Shown piece after piece: positions 1-7,593 of a stretch of 64,000 bases of DNA. The notes beneath the pieces were generated by a model, which saw nothing but the letters and a program-made list of their open reading frames with translations, ran no database searches and was not told the origin of the DNA. A program made the translations under genes and the position numbers. The stretch covers positions 679,471-743,470 of the forward strand of contig NZ_HE611050.1 of NCBI RefSeq assembly GCF_000285575.1. Reading direction: 5' to 3'. How positions within the stretch are numbered: position 1 is the stretch's first letter; each line of letters begins with the position of its first letter. The DNA comes from Clostridium senegalense JC122 (GTDB taxonomy: Bacteria; Bacillota; Clostridia; Clostridiales; Clostridiaceae).

Positions 1-24
1 ACCAATTCCAGAACTAATTTTCAT
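1..24 (-). CDS. possible 5' end of the next gene, cut by the window edge
   Basis: An ATG at 24-22 opens a frame (MKISSGIG) running off the left edge, 16 bases after the metalloprotease stop and in the same direction. Only eight codons are visible and there is no clear SD, so no function can be given. The position suggests that the peptide-maturation operon continues beyond the window. Confidence 0.3.
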
Positions 25-40
25 AAATTTAATTGTATTT

Positions 41-634
41 TTATTTTAATAAATTTAATAAGTTATCATTATTAAAAATCTCGCTTTGCTCAAAATTTTT
101 AGTTTTTAAAGTTTTATCAACAATGCACTCTATTCCATATTTATCAATCAATTTAATAACTGTATATATTGATATGTGATAAATTTCATTATTATAGTAA
201 TCAATCTTATAAAAATTAAAATTCTCATTTATTTTAGGAACCTTATTTATATAAGAATTATGTTGATCAGCAAAGTACATAGCTAATCCTTCATTCAACC
301 AAATTGGCAATTTAATTTGTGCTTTTGAATTTAATACTACATGAATAAATTCATGTAGTATTAAATTGTCAACAGTTTCATTATTTAACTTTCTCCACTT
401 ATCATGATCTAATATTAAAATTACATCATCAAAGCTTGTACCAATAACCCAATCTGGTACTTTATTTCCTATTATTTTTGATAATTCATCTAATCCATCT
501 ATAACATCTATAGTAACTTTATTATTAAAATGAAATATATTTCTTATATTCCTTATCCTATAATAAAAGTTAAAATAATCAGTCATATCTCTCAGCACCC
601 TTAAATCTTTAATATCAAGATTAAGGTTATTCAC
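41..634 (-). CDS. small HExxH zinc metalloprotease (peptidase-MA-like), candidate leader peptidase of the Cys-rich peptide cluster
   Basis: Seen: a soluble protein of about 197 aa with HEFIHVV in the middle and, about 20 residues later, WLNEGLAMYF. HExxH followed by NEG is the gluzincin zinc-site pattern, with the second Glu as third ligand. No signal peptide or membrane segment is evident. I chose the GTG at 634 because AGGGG lies eight bases before it; an in-frame ATG at 664 would add ten residues. The start overlaps the last codons of the radical SAM gene, implying translational coupling. Inference: it acts on the eight small peptides, probably removing the leader. A general peptidase role cannot be excluded. 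Confidence 0.72.
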   Translation of the reverse strand: MNNLNLDIKDLRVLRDMTDYFNFYYRIRNIRNIFHFNNKVTIDVIDGLDELSKIIGNKVPDWVIGTSFDDVILILDHDKWRKLNNETVDNLILHEFIHVVLNSKAQIKLPIWLNEGLAMYFADQHNSYINKVPKINENFNFYKIDYYNNEIYHISIYTVIKLIDKYGIECIVDKTLKTKNFEQSEIFNNDNLLNLLK

Positions 635-1976
635 AGCAACATCCCCTATCACACCCAACTTCATTGCTTTGATTATATGTTGCTATTATTGTTTCCTCTA
701 AATTATATATCCATTTTTCACATTCTGGCTTTTCATTCATTGTTCCTTTATAAGGACACCCACCCATACATATTGGTAATATGCTACACTCTCTACATTC
801 CTCATATTCAAAAGGTGACCATAATATATAATCCATATTGCGAGCATACATTTTTTCATCTACTTTAGTTTTAATTGTAGTCACATTTCCAACAGCCTTA
901 TCAATATTTCCAACATCATTCCAACATTTGTACATATATCCTTCTGCATCAACTACATAAGCTCCAACATTATCAGCACAACAGTAATTTGCTTTTATAC
1001 TTGGATAAAATGGATATGCTCCCGAAACTTTATATCCTCTTTCAAATAAGATTTTCTGATACTTGCTATCACTTTTAGCATATTCTTCTGTATTTAAACA
1101 ATTATTTGCTATACCATTGCAAGTATCTGTGTATGCAGTAACATGTCCTAAATTTACAATAACGTCTTTTAGACCATTTTCTTCTAATATATCTAATAAT
1201 TCTTCAACATGATTAACATTTGTTTTATCTACATTTATTCTAATAGCTATATTTTTTATTCCACCATCTATAAGCTTTTTCACATTAGAAATTATTGTAG
1301 TAAAAGTTTCCTCATCTGAATTCTTTAATTTTCTTCTCTTATTATGAATACTAGGAGGTCCATCCACTGTAATTTGAGCTCCTGTTATTCTTGCTTTTTT
1401 CATATTTTCAATAGTTTCTTCATCTATTAAATATCCATTTGTTACAATATATGAGCTATATTTAACATTTTCTTTTTCGCATATATCTATAGCTCTTTTT
1501 GAAAAATCAAATATCATATCTTTAGCTAATAGTGGTTCTCCACCATACCATGTTATGCTTATACTATTTTTATTTTTTGCATTTTCTTCTATCATTTCCA
1601 TTAAACTATCTTGAACCTCTTTAGTCATCATTCCTGATTTAGGAGTTTCATAACAATAAGGGCAAGCAAAATTACAAGCTAATGTAGGTGCAATAACTAA
1701 TCCCAAAGATGAACTTGAAAATTTTCCATTATAATTTCTATACTTTAATAATTTTAATTCATCCATGTCATTATGAACTATATAATTTCCTTCAGACATA
1801 TCCTCAATTAACTCTTTCATCTTTCCACTTAAGTTTTCAGTATCTATATTCTCAATATTTTCTAGTACATTTAAAAATTCATCTTCTACTTCTGCTAATG
1901 CACAAGTGACACTATTAAAAGCTATTGTTTTCCCATCTTCCAATTTAATAATCTTATTATATTTTGATTTTTTCAT
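627..1976 (-). CDS. radical SAM/SPASM peptide maturase of a Cys-rich peptide cluster
   Basis: Seen: 449 aa. A Lys-rich N-terminal part of about 90 residues may bind the leader peptide. A radical SAM core follows, with CNFACPYCYE (CxxxCxxC for the SAM [4Fe-4S] cluster) near residue 100 and WYGGEPLL after it. The C-terminal SPASM-like region has further Cys in KANYCC, MYKCW, CRECSILPICMGGCP and PECEKW. The protein ends in a Cys-rich tail, CDRGCCCE. An SD (GGGGGCAGGAG) precedes the ATG. Family knowledge: SPASM enzymes with this layout modify ribosomal peptides, for example by thioether formation. Eight Cys-rich peptide genes lie directly upstream, so they are the likely substrates. From memory it resembles the clostridial CcpM-type maturases; I could not check this. 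Confidence 0.9.
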   Translation of the reverse strand: MKKSKYNKIIKLEDGKTIAFNSVTCALAEVEDEFLNVLENIENIDTENLSGKMKELIEDMSEGNYIVHNDMDELKLLKYRNYNGKFSSSSLGLVIAPTLACNFACPYCYETPKSGMMTKEVQDSLMEMIEENAKNKNSISITWYGGEPLLAKDMIFDFSKRAIDICEKENVKYSSYIVTNGYLIDEETIENMKKARITGAQITVDGPPSIHNKRRKLKNSDEETFTTIISNVKKLIDGGIKNIAIRINVDKTNVNHVEELLDILEENGLKDVIVNLGHVTAYTDTCNGIANNCLNTEEYAKSDSKYQKILFERGYKVSGAYPFYPSIKANYCCADNVGAYVVDAEGYMYKCWNDVGNIDKAVGNVTTIKTKVDEKMYARNMDYILWSPFEYEECRECSILPICMGGCPYKGTMNEKPECEKWIYNLEETIIATYNQSNEVGCDRGCCCE

Positions 1977-2024
1977 AACTCCTGCCCCCTAATATGTAAT
2001 TTTTTATAATTAATTTATTTGTTT

Positions 2025-2135
2025 TTATATCATAGAATGATATATTTCGCAATTATTGCAATTTTCGCACACATTGCAATCTGAACAATAACAATACCAA
2101 TTCATATTCTTTGATTTTTTTATTATATATTTCAT
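2025..2135 (-). CDS. Cys-rich precursor peptide 1 (36 aa), nearest the maturase
   Basis: Seen: 36 codons from an ATG at 2135 with AGGAGGGG just upstream. A longer in-frame ORF reaching 2261 exists, but this SD marks the internal ATG as the start. The N-terminus is MKYIIKKSKNMNWYC. Six Cys at residues 15, 17, 20, 23, 26 and 29 give CxCx2Cx2Cx2Cx2C, rich in Asn and Asp. The gene ends 48 bases before the radical SAM start. Inference: basic/aromatic leader of about 14 residues plus a core to be modified. The tight CxxC spacing could also bind metal. Confidence 0.82.
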   Translation of the reverse strand: MKYIIKKSKNMNWYCYCSDCNVCENCNNCEIYHSMI

Positions 2136-2290
2136 GACCCCTCCTAATTCATTAATTTTATATAAATTGACTTCTCTTTTCATGTTACTATCACAAAAAG
2201 AGAAATCAATATTTAAATTAAATCCATTACTATTAATTTTATATATTTTAATGTAAACCACTAAAAAACTTATTTATATATAGGTATGAT

Positions 2291-2428
2291 TTAGAAATTT
2301 AAGCTATATACTACACAAACATCAATACAACCATTTTCTAAACATACTTCTGCACAAGTTCGTTTAGGACAATTTTGACAAAGGCAATATCCATCTGCAT
2401 TTTTTAATTTTCTTATTATATACCTCAT
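2291..2428 (-). CDS. Cys-rich precursor peptide 2 (45 aa)
   Basis: Seen: 45 codons, ATG at 2428 with TAGGAGGAG before it. It begins MRYIIRKLKNADGYC and has seven Cys at 15, 17, 20, 25, 29, 34 and 38. With peptide 4 it forms the longer, seven-Cys subtype, with Val-rich stretches near the end (CIDVCVVYS). The shared start and the G-aromatic-C junction place it in the family; the core differs from the others. I see no other function. Confidence 0.8.
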   Translation of the reverse strand: MRYIIRKLKNADGYCLCQNCPKRTCAEVCLENGCIDVCVVYSLNF

Positions 2429-2690
2429 AAACTCCTCCTATTTTCTTATTAACATATAAATTTAATTTTAATTATTAATAAAATCAATATTGCAAATTAA
2501 CATATTATCACTAATTATATCTTTTAATATATAATCCTCAGATAAGTTTTAAATACCTTACTTAATATGCTAAACTTACAACTCATAAATTTGGAGTATA
2601 TTTTAAAGTAAAATCCTATTATAAAATAATGTAGAACAAAATTACTTTTAATTTATAATAAAGTTAAAATTTAAGATTATAACAGATTAT

Positions 2691-2810
2691 TTAATAATAA
2701 TATGTCTTACATTGATTTCCACAATTTTCATGACAATCACTACAATTGCTGCAATAACAATATCCTAAACTATATCTTAATTCCTTCTTTCTATAAATTA
2801 CATATTTCAT
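2691..2810 (-). CDS. Cys-rich precursor peptide 3 (39 aa)
   Basis: Seen: 39 codons, ATG at 2810, SD TTGGAG. It begins MKYVIYRKKELRYSLGYC, a slightly longer leader than its siblings. Six Cys at 18, 20, 23, 26, 30 and 34 give CxCx2Cx2Cx3Cx3C, exactly the spacing of peptide 6. The C-terminus is KTYYY. Same orientation and shared leader: a paralogous precursor. Confidence 0.8.
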   Translation of the reverse strand: MKYVIYRKKELRYSLGYCYCSNCSDCHENCGNQCKTYYY

Positions 2811-2852
2811 GATAAAATCTCCAATCAAAACACTTGTTGTATTATTTTTGCA

Positions 2853-2990
2853 TTAATCTCCATTAATTGGACAATCCACGACACAAACTCTTGTACAATT
2901 GTTTACACATACCTTGCTACAACCTTTATCTGAACATCCTATAACACAAAATCCATCTTTATAGTTCATATTTTTAATAATATATTTCAT
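2853..2990 (-). CDS. Cys-rich precursor peptide 4 (45 aa)
   Basis: Seen: 45 codons, ATG at 2990, SD GGGAGGG. It begins MKYIIKNMNYKDGFC. Seven Cys at 15, 19, 24, 28, 32, 36 and 40 are spaced every four to five residues (Cx3Cx4Cx3Cx3Cx3Cx3C), the most regular periodicity in the set. It lacks the CxC motif of peptides 1, 2, 3 and 6. Its stop is 42 bases from the start of peptide 3, so the two are probably co-transcribed. Confidence 0.8.
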   Translation of the reverse strand: MKYIIKNMNYKDGFCVIGCSDKGCSKVCVNNCTRVCVVDCPINGD

Positions 2991-3142
2991 ATGTCAACCC
3001 TCCCTTTTTATGCCCTTAAACTACGAATTATATGATATTTTTATAGCGCTTAACATATTTCTTAAAGCTATTGTTGTAATTTTCTGAATTTTATAGATAA
3101 ACTTTTAATATTTATTTAATTTTTTAAGAACTTATATTCTTA

Positions 3143-3259
3143 TTAATTAAATGCATATTGACATATAGTTTGTCCTACACAGTCATTTATACAATTTCCT
3201 GAACATATTAAACAATATCCTTTAGAAAATTTTTCAGCTGGTTTTTTCACATATTTCAT
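3143..3259 (-). CDS. Cys-rich precursor peptide 5 (38 aa)
   Basis: Seen: 38 codons, ATG at 3259, SD GAGGGGAGAG. It begins MKYVKKPAEKFSKGYC, sharing the KP and G-Y-C leader features with peptides 7 and 8. Five Cys at 16, 19, 23, 27 and 33 give Cx2Cx3Cx3Cx5C. The first four match peptides 7 and 8 exactly, so these three form a subgroup. Confidence 0.8.
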   Translation of the reverse strand: MKYVKKPAEKFSKGYCLICSGNCINDCVGQTICQYAFN

Positions 3260-3472
3260 AATTTCTCTCCCCTCATAGTATCTACTATATTGAGTTCTCC
3301 ATATAGCCACTCTAAATTTTATAAACTCATCAAAGCTATGCTAATTTTTCTTAAAAAGTTATTCCCTATAAAAGAAGAAATTAAAGAATTTAATTTGAAA
3401 TTTATCAACAAAACAGTTTTCTTATAAAATTCAATATAACAATTATCAATAAAATTACTATACTATTTTATA

Positions 3473-3580
3473 TTACGTATAAATTCCACATCTACTAGCA
3501 CATTTTAATGAACAATAATCGCACTGATCACAATAGCATAAACCATTTTCAAATTTTTTAGGCTTAATTATAAATTTCAT
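3473..3580 (-). CDS. Cys-rich precursor peptide 6 (35 aa)
   Basis: Seen: 35 codons, the shortest member. ATG at 3580 with a weaker SD (AGAGGTAG). It begins MKFIIKPKKFENGLC. Six Cys at 15, 17, 20, 23, 27 and 31 give CxCx2Cx2Cx3Cx3C, as in peptide 3, although the intervening residues differ. Confidence 0.8.
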   Translation of the reverse strand: MKFIIKPKKFENGLCYCDQCDYCSLKCASRCGIYT

Positions 3581-3713
3581 ATACTACTACCTCTACTATT
3601 CGTTATTTATGCTCTTAAAATTACTATATTTATATAAACTCTAATTACAAACTTAAATTAATAATTATGTTATACAATTGTTAAATGTTATATTTTACTT
3701 ACTGTAATTAAAA

Positions 3714-3845
3714 TTAATTACTTTCATTGTATGATGCGCAATAACCACATCCAGCTTGTTTAGAACAATCATTGTGACAATTTTCTGAACATGCATTACA
3801 AAAACCTAACACGTATTTTTCTGATGGTTTTCTTATAAATTTCAT
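3714..3845 (-). CDS. Cys-rich precursor peptide 7 (43 aa)
   Basis: Seen: 43 codons, ATG at 3845, G-rich SD (GGGGGGTGG). It begins MKFIRKPSEKYVLGFC. Six Cys at 16, 19, 23, 27, 33 and 36 give Cx2Cx3Cx3Cx5Cx2C. It starts only 38 bases after the stop of peptide 8 and shares its leader (MKFI-KPS-K), so this pair probably arose by tandem duplication. Confidence 0.8.
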   Translation of the reverse strand: MKFIRKPSEKYVLGFCNACSENCHNDCSKQAGCGYCASYNESN

Positions 3846-3883
3846 TTATTCCACCCCCCACTTAATCAATTTTGATATTTTTA

Positions 3884-4006
3884 TTAACTATTACTACTCG
3901 GATCCATAATTATACATTGATCTGCACATCTGTTATCACAGTTTTTGTCACAAACTACACAATATCCTAATTGAAATTTGTTAGATGGCTTTTTTATAAA
4001 TTTCAT
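3884..4006 (-). CDS. Cys-rich precursor peptide 8 (40 aa), first of the array
   Basis: Seen: 40 codons, ATG at 4006 with the best SD of the set (AAGGAGGGG). It begins MKFIKKPSNKFQLGYC. Five Cys at 16, 19, 23, 27 and 31 give Cx2Cx3Cx3Cx3C, and the tail DPSSNS is hydrophilic. It is the promoter-proximal gene; a perfect palindrome lies 54 bases upstream of its start. Confidence 0.82.
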   Translation of the reverse strand: MKFIKKPSNKFQLGYCVVCDKNCDNRCADQCIIMDPSSNS

Positions 4007-4060
4007 AAACTTCCCCTCCTTAACTTAATATAATTTTTTATATGAACATTGATGTTTCCT

Positions 4061-4079
4061 ATTTGTTAACCTAACAAAT
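4061..4079. promoter_or_regulatory. perfect 8+3+8 palindrome upstream of the peptide array, candidate operator
   Basis: ATTTGTTA and TAACAAAT flank three bases (ACC). The centre is about 64 bases before the start codon of peptide 8, a plausible operator position. Read on the minus strand, TATGAT lies immediately upstream and could be a -10 box. The binding protein is unknown; a role for the nearby broken LytTR regulator is guesswork. Confidence 0.4.
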
Positions 4080-4662
4080 CATAAAGCTAATTAAAAGAAA
4101 ACTATCAATGTACAAAACTTAATTTAGAATGTCATCGTTTGCATTTTTAATAAGTACTAAAACATATAATTATTTGTTTTTAACACTTTAATATCTCTTA
4201 TAAAGATATATTACTCTTATTTGTAAAGTACTTATCTTATACTGTTTAATTACAATTTTATTCAACAAATTCGTTTTAAATAAAATTTATTTTAGTTTTA
4301 ATATATTTTCATCACCTAAAACATATTTTTACTTTAACCTTATATTACTTGTCCCACTTCTTTAAGTTTAACTTTAAAAAAATTGTATCATGATTCTATT
4401 TTTTTCAATATATTTGGTATGAATAATACTTATACTAGAATAAATAGATTTTTTTAATATTCGTCCATATTTTTGTCACATTTTGTCTACTTTTTATTGT
4501 ATTTATTCATAATTTGATTAATTTTAATTATTTATGTTGCATTTAAAGTAAATATATAAGGATTTTAAAGTAAATTTCAAATATGAATGCATTGAAATTT
4601 AATCTTATCTCCCTATACTTGGTTTCGATATGACTTTCAATTATATGTTTATTAAGTTTTAA

Positions 4663-4702
4663 AAAATCACTTGTAATTACAATGATAATTACAAGTGATT
4701 TT
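4663..4702 (-). terminator. 17-bp hairpin with U-tract after the LytTR regulator gene
   Basis: AAAATCACTTGTAATTA pairs perfectly with TAATTACAAGTGATTTT across a 6-base loop. On the minus strand a run of six T follows, fitting a rho-independent terminator for the gene ending at 4992 and isolating it from the peptide array. Confidence 0.75.
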
Positions 4703-4991
4703 AACTGATGGTATTTTACATATTAAAATCATTCTTATATTCTAAATAAATTTTATGAAATAATATAATATATTCATATCTAACATTTAATAGATAATTT
4801 AAACTATAGTTTCTTATTAAATTTAATTCTATAACTTTTAATTTATAAGAAGTATACTTAAAATAAAATTATTCTATTTAAATTCAACTATATTGATTAA
4901 ATATCATCACCAAAAGTTAATACACTATTACTTATCCACTTTAAAACATGATTCTAATTTTAACATTTAACCTAATAATAGATAAATTAAT

Positions 4992-5697
4992 TTAAATCCA
5001 TATTGAATCCTCTAAAATTTTTGTTAATTTCTCTCTAAATTCTTTTAATCGGTATTTGCTTATAGGTATATAAGTATCATTAATTTTAATTATATTATCC
5101 TTTATTTCTTTTAATTTATTGAGATTGACTAAAAAACTTTTATGGCATCTAAAAAATTATATTCAGATAATTTTTCTTCAAATTTACTCAAAGTCATTTT
5201 AAGCATATATTCATTGTCTTCTGTGTGTATAGTAATCATTTTTTGCATTACTTCTATATACTCAATCTCATCTATATTTAAAATTATGATTTCGCCTTTA
5301 TATTTAATAACCAATTTTTTTGTCTATTAATATTTTTAATACAATTTAATGTAACAATTTTAATAGTTTCATACCTTATAGGTTTCAATAAATATCTATA
5401 TGCTCTTACTTCATACCCCTCATAAATATAATTATTAAACTTCGTTACAAATATTATTTCTACTGTGGAATCAAATTTTCTTATCTCTTTAGCCGCTTCT
5501 ATTCCATTTATTTTTCCTACATTTATGTCTAAAAATATAATATTCATTCTTCTATAATTTTTCAAAAGTTCTTCTCCAGAATCAAACTCTAACAATTCAT
5601 ATTTAAACCCTGTTTCTCCAACAATTTTGTTTAAATATTTTTTTAAAGAGTTTCTTTGCGCAATATCACTTTCACAGATTCCTATACGAATGTACAT
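4992..5697 (-). pseudogene. LytTR-family response regulator (AgrA/LytR type) with two frameshifts
   Basis: Seen: three consecutive frames give one coherent regulator of about 235 aa. The ATG at 5697 has GGGAGGG before it. A receiver domain comes first (acidic residues in ICESD, phospho-acceptor in IIFLDINVG, LLKPI near its end). A LytTR DNA-binding domain follows, including RCHKSFLVN. The frame is lost at an A7 run (forward 5315-5321) and at a T6 run (5151-5156); one extra base in each restores it. Family knowledge: these regulators usually control peptide or quorum-sensing genes, fitting the peptide array downstream. No partner kinase is visible. It may be intact if the indels are sequencing errors. 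Confidence 0.75.
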
Positions 5698-6126
5698 AAT
5701 ACCCTCCCTTTTATTAGTTTTCAATATTATGGGCAAGTAACTTCTAGCTGCTAATAAAAAAGGTGATGATTTTCTTTTAATATATTTTTTAAACTTCTTT
5801 AATTTTTAAAATTTTACTAAAATAAACTTTTAAACTAAATATTATTTTTAAGAATCTGTTATTTGTTATTTTTTTAACATTTAATATCAATTAACGTTTT
5901 AATTCATATATTAATTTCTAATTATATTATAATCTTGACCTAAAACATTTACTATATTTAATATACTAATTTAAATTTTATTATAGCATAAATATTAGGC
6001 TTTTTTTTCACTTTTTACCTATTTTTAAAATAAAAATCATTTTATGTTAATATTTTTTACAAAATATACCTATATATTCCATTTTAAATTAAATATTATC
6101 TTAAAAATATAAAAAAATACAAAAAC

Positions 6127-6156
6127 AGGTGTAATATCTTTATTTATATTACACCT
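6127..6156 (-). terminator. terminator of the asparaginase gene
   Basis: An 11-bp perfect stem (AGGTGTAATAT/ATATTACACCT) sits 23 bases after the asparaginase stop, with a T-rich tract following on the minus strand. The rest of 5698-6178 is AT-rich, and I see no gene in it. Confidence 0.8.
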
Positions 6157-6178
6157 ATCTTATAAATATTTTTATATT

Positions 6179-7162
6179 CTAGTAATGTCCATTTTCAAAT
6201 ATTTTTCTTATCTCTGTTATATTTTTAGTTTTTCCTAATGCTATAATAAGTTTTATCCTAGCTTTTTGTCCTGGCATGCTATCTGCAAATATAACACCTG
6301 CATTTCTTAGGTCTTTTCCGCCACCTTCATAACCATAGCTATCTAAAACTCTACCTCTGTAACATCTAGTAACCATAACTACAGGTATACCTTTTTCTAT
6401 AGCTTTTTTAACAGATGTAGCCATTTGAGGTGGCAAATTTCCTCTTCCTGTACCTTCTACAACTAACCCTTTCACACCACGCTCTACACAAAAATCTATA
6501 TATTTTCCATCCATTCCAGCGCAAGCTTTAATTAATTCAACATCAGTTTCTATTTTATCAGTTCCTATGTAATCATGATCTAAACTTTCCCTATAGAAAT
6601 GTGCTTCATTGTTGTCTACAATTCCTACTAAACCAAATTCTGGACTTTCAAATGTGTTAAGCTTCATTGAATGAGATTTAGTTACTTCACTTGCTGCATT
6701 AATTTCATCATTTAAGCAAACTAAAACACCTCTACCCCTTGCTTGATTAGATGTAGCTGTACATATAGATGCCGCTAAGTTGGCCGGACCATCATATCCA
6801 AGTTCTGAACTGTTTCTCATAGATCCAGTTATAACTATTGGTTTGTCACTCTTAATTGTTAAGTGTAGGAAATACGCTGTTTCTTCTAAAGTATCTGTTC
6901 CATGTGTGACAACAACACCATCAACATCTTCTCTTTTTAAAAAACCTTTTATATAATTAGATAATTCTAACATAAGTTCTGGTGTAACATGTGGGCTTGG
7001 CAACGATGAAAAGTTATATGATTCTACTTCCGCATGAGATTCAATTCCAGTAACCATAGACATTATTTCCTCACCATTTAAAGTTGGAACTGCTGCCTTA
7101 ATTCTTTCATCTACCTTCATTGATATTGTGCCACCATTAAAAATAACAACTACTTTTTTCAT
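6179..7162 (-). CDS. L-asparaginase, cytoplasmic type, 327 aa
   Basis: Role: hydrolyses L-asparagine to aspartate and ammonia. Seen: the N-terminal catalytic motif FNGGTISM, the second motif VVTHGTDTLEETAYF, and GSMRNSSELGYDGPANL, all typical of the family. No signal peptide, so probably cytoplasmic. I chose the ATG at 7162 because AGGAGGT lies eight bases upstream; a frame extending to 7189 has no SD. Length fits the family. It appears monocistronic, with its own terminator. Whether it is ansA- or ansB-like cannot be decided here. Confidence 0.92.
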   Translation of the reverse strand: MKKVVVIFNGGTISMKVDERIKAAVPTLNGEEIMSMVTGIESHAEVESYNFSSLPSPHVTPELMLELSNYIKGFLKREDVDGVVVTHGTDTLEETAYFLHLTIKSDKPIVITGSMRNSSELGYDGPANLAASICTATSNQARGRGVLVCLNDEINAASEVTKSHSMKLNTFESPEFGLVGIVDNNEAHFYRESLDHDYIGTDKIETDVELIKACAGMDGKYIDFCVERGVKGLVVEGTGRGNLPPQMATSVKKAIEKGIPVVMVTRCYRGRVLDSYGYEGGGKDLRNAGVIFADSMPGQKARIKLIIALGKTKNITEIRKIFENGHY

Positions 7163-7593
7163 GTGTATATACCTCCTAATTACTATCACGTCTAATCATT
7201 CATTTATGGATTTTGTTCCATTAATCAAATAATATGTTTAATCCAATGAAATTTTGAAAGGATTTATTTATTTTCATCTCATATAATTTACAAAAATTTA
7301 ATTTTAAGTTTAAACTCTTTCAATAAATATTTTACAACATTTTTATTTTTTTTAAAGTGTTTATTTTTAAAAAAGAAGATTTTAAATTTTTATACTATTA
7401 ATAGTTGCTATTCATTTTTTTCTCAATAATTATTTCAATTTATTCTTTCCATTACACCAACATAAGAATTCAAGCCAAATCTACTAACAATTATGATTTT
7501 TTTCTTGCAACAATGTGCTATTATTGCAAAATTTAAAATGGAGTGATTTTTAAATTCACTCCATTTATACCAATTTATACATTTATTTTTTTA
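7163..7593. other. 431-bp gap between asparaginase and spoIVA
   Basis: AT-rich, with no plausible gene. It must hold the asparaginase promoter. The only clear structure is the spoIVA terminator hairpin at 7536-7566. Confidence 0.6.
7536..7566 (-). terminator. terminator after spoIVA
   Basis: AAATGGAGTGA pairs with TCACTCCATTT (11 bp) 28 bases after the spoIVA stop; on the minus strand TTTAAATTTT follows. Confidence 0.7.

Larger units (their letters stand above)
4007..4991. other. 985-bp AT-rich non-coding stretch upstream of the peptide array
   Basis: I find no credible gene on either strand and no further Cys-rich peptide with the shared leader. It holds a candidate operator palindrome at 4061-4079 and a strong hairpin at 4663-4702. 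The array promoter is probably here on the minus strand, but no box set is convincing enough to call. Confidence 0.6.

Noticed and set aside
2136-2261. Longer 78-aa form of peptide 1
   Set aside because: The internal ATG at 2135 has a strong SD and matches the shared leader; the upstream part has no SD and no similarity to the other seven.
2025-4006. Regularly spaced similar units, as in a CRISPR array
   Set aside because: The similarity is at the level of short translated leaders, not identical DNA repeats; spacing varies from 38 to 262 bases and no cas gene is present.
4663-4702. Terminal inverted repeat of an insertion sequence
   Set aside because: It is a single short hairpin with a T-tract, placed just after a gene stop; no transposase or second copy is visible.
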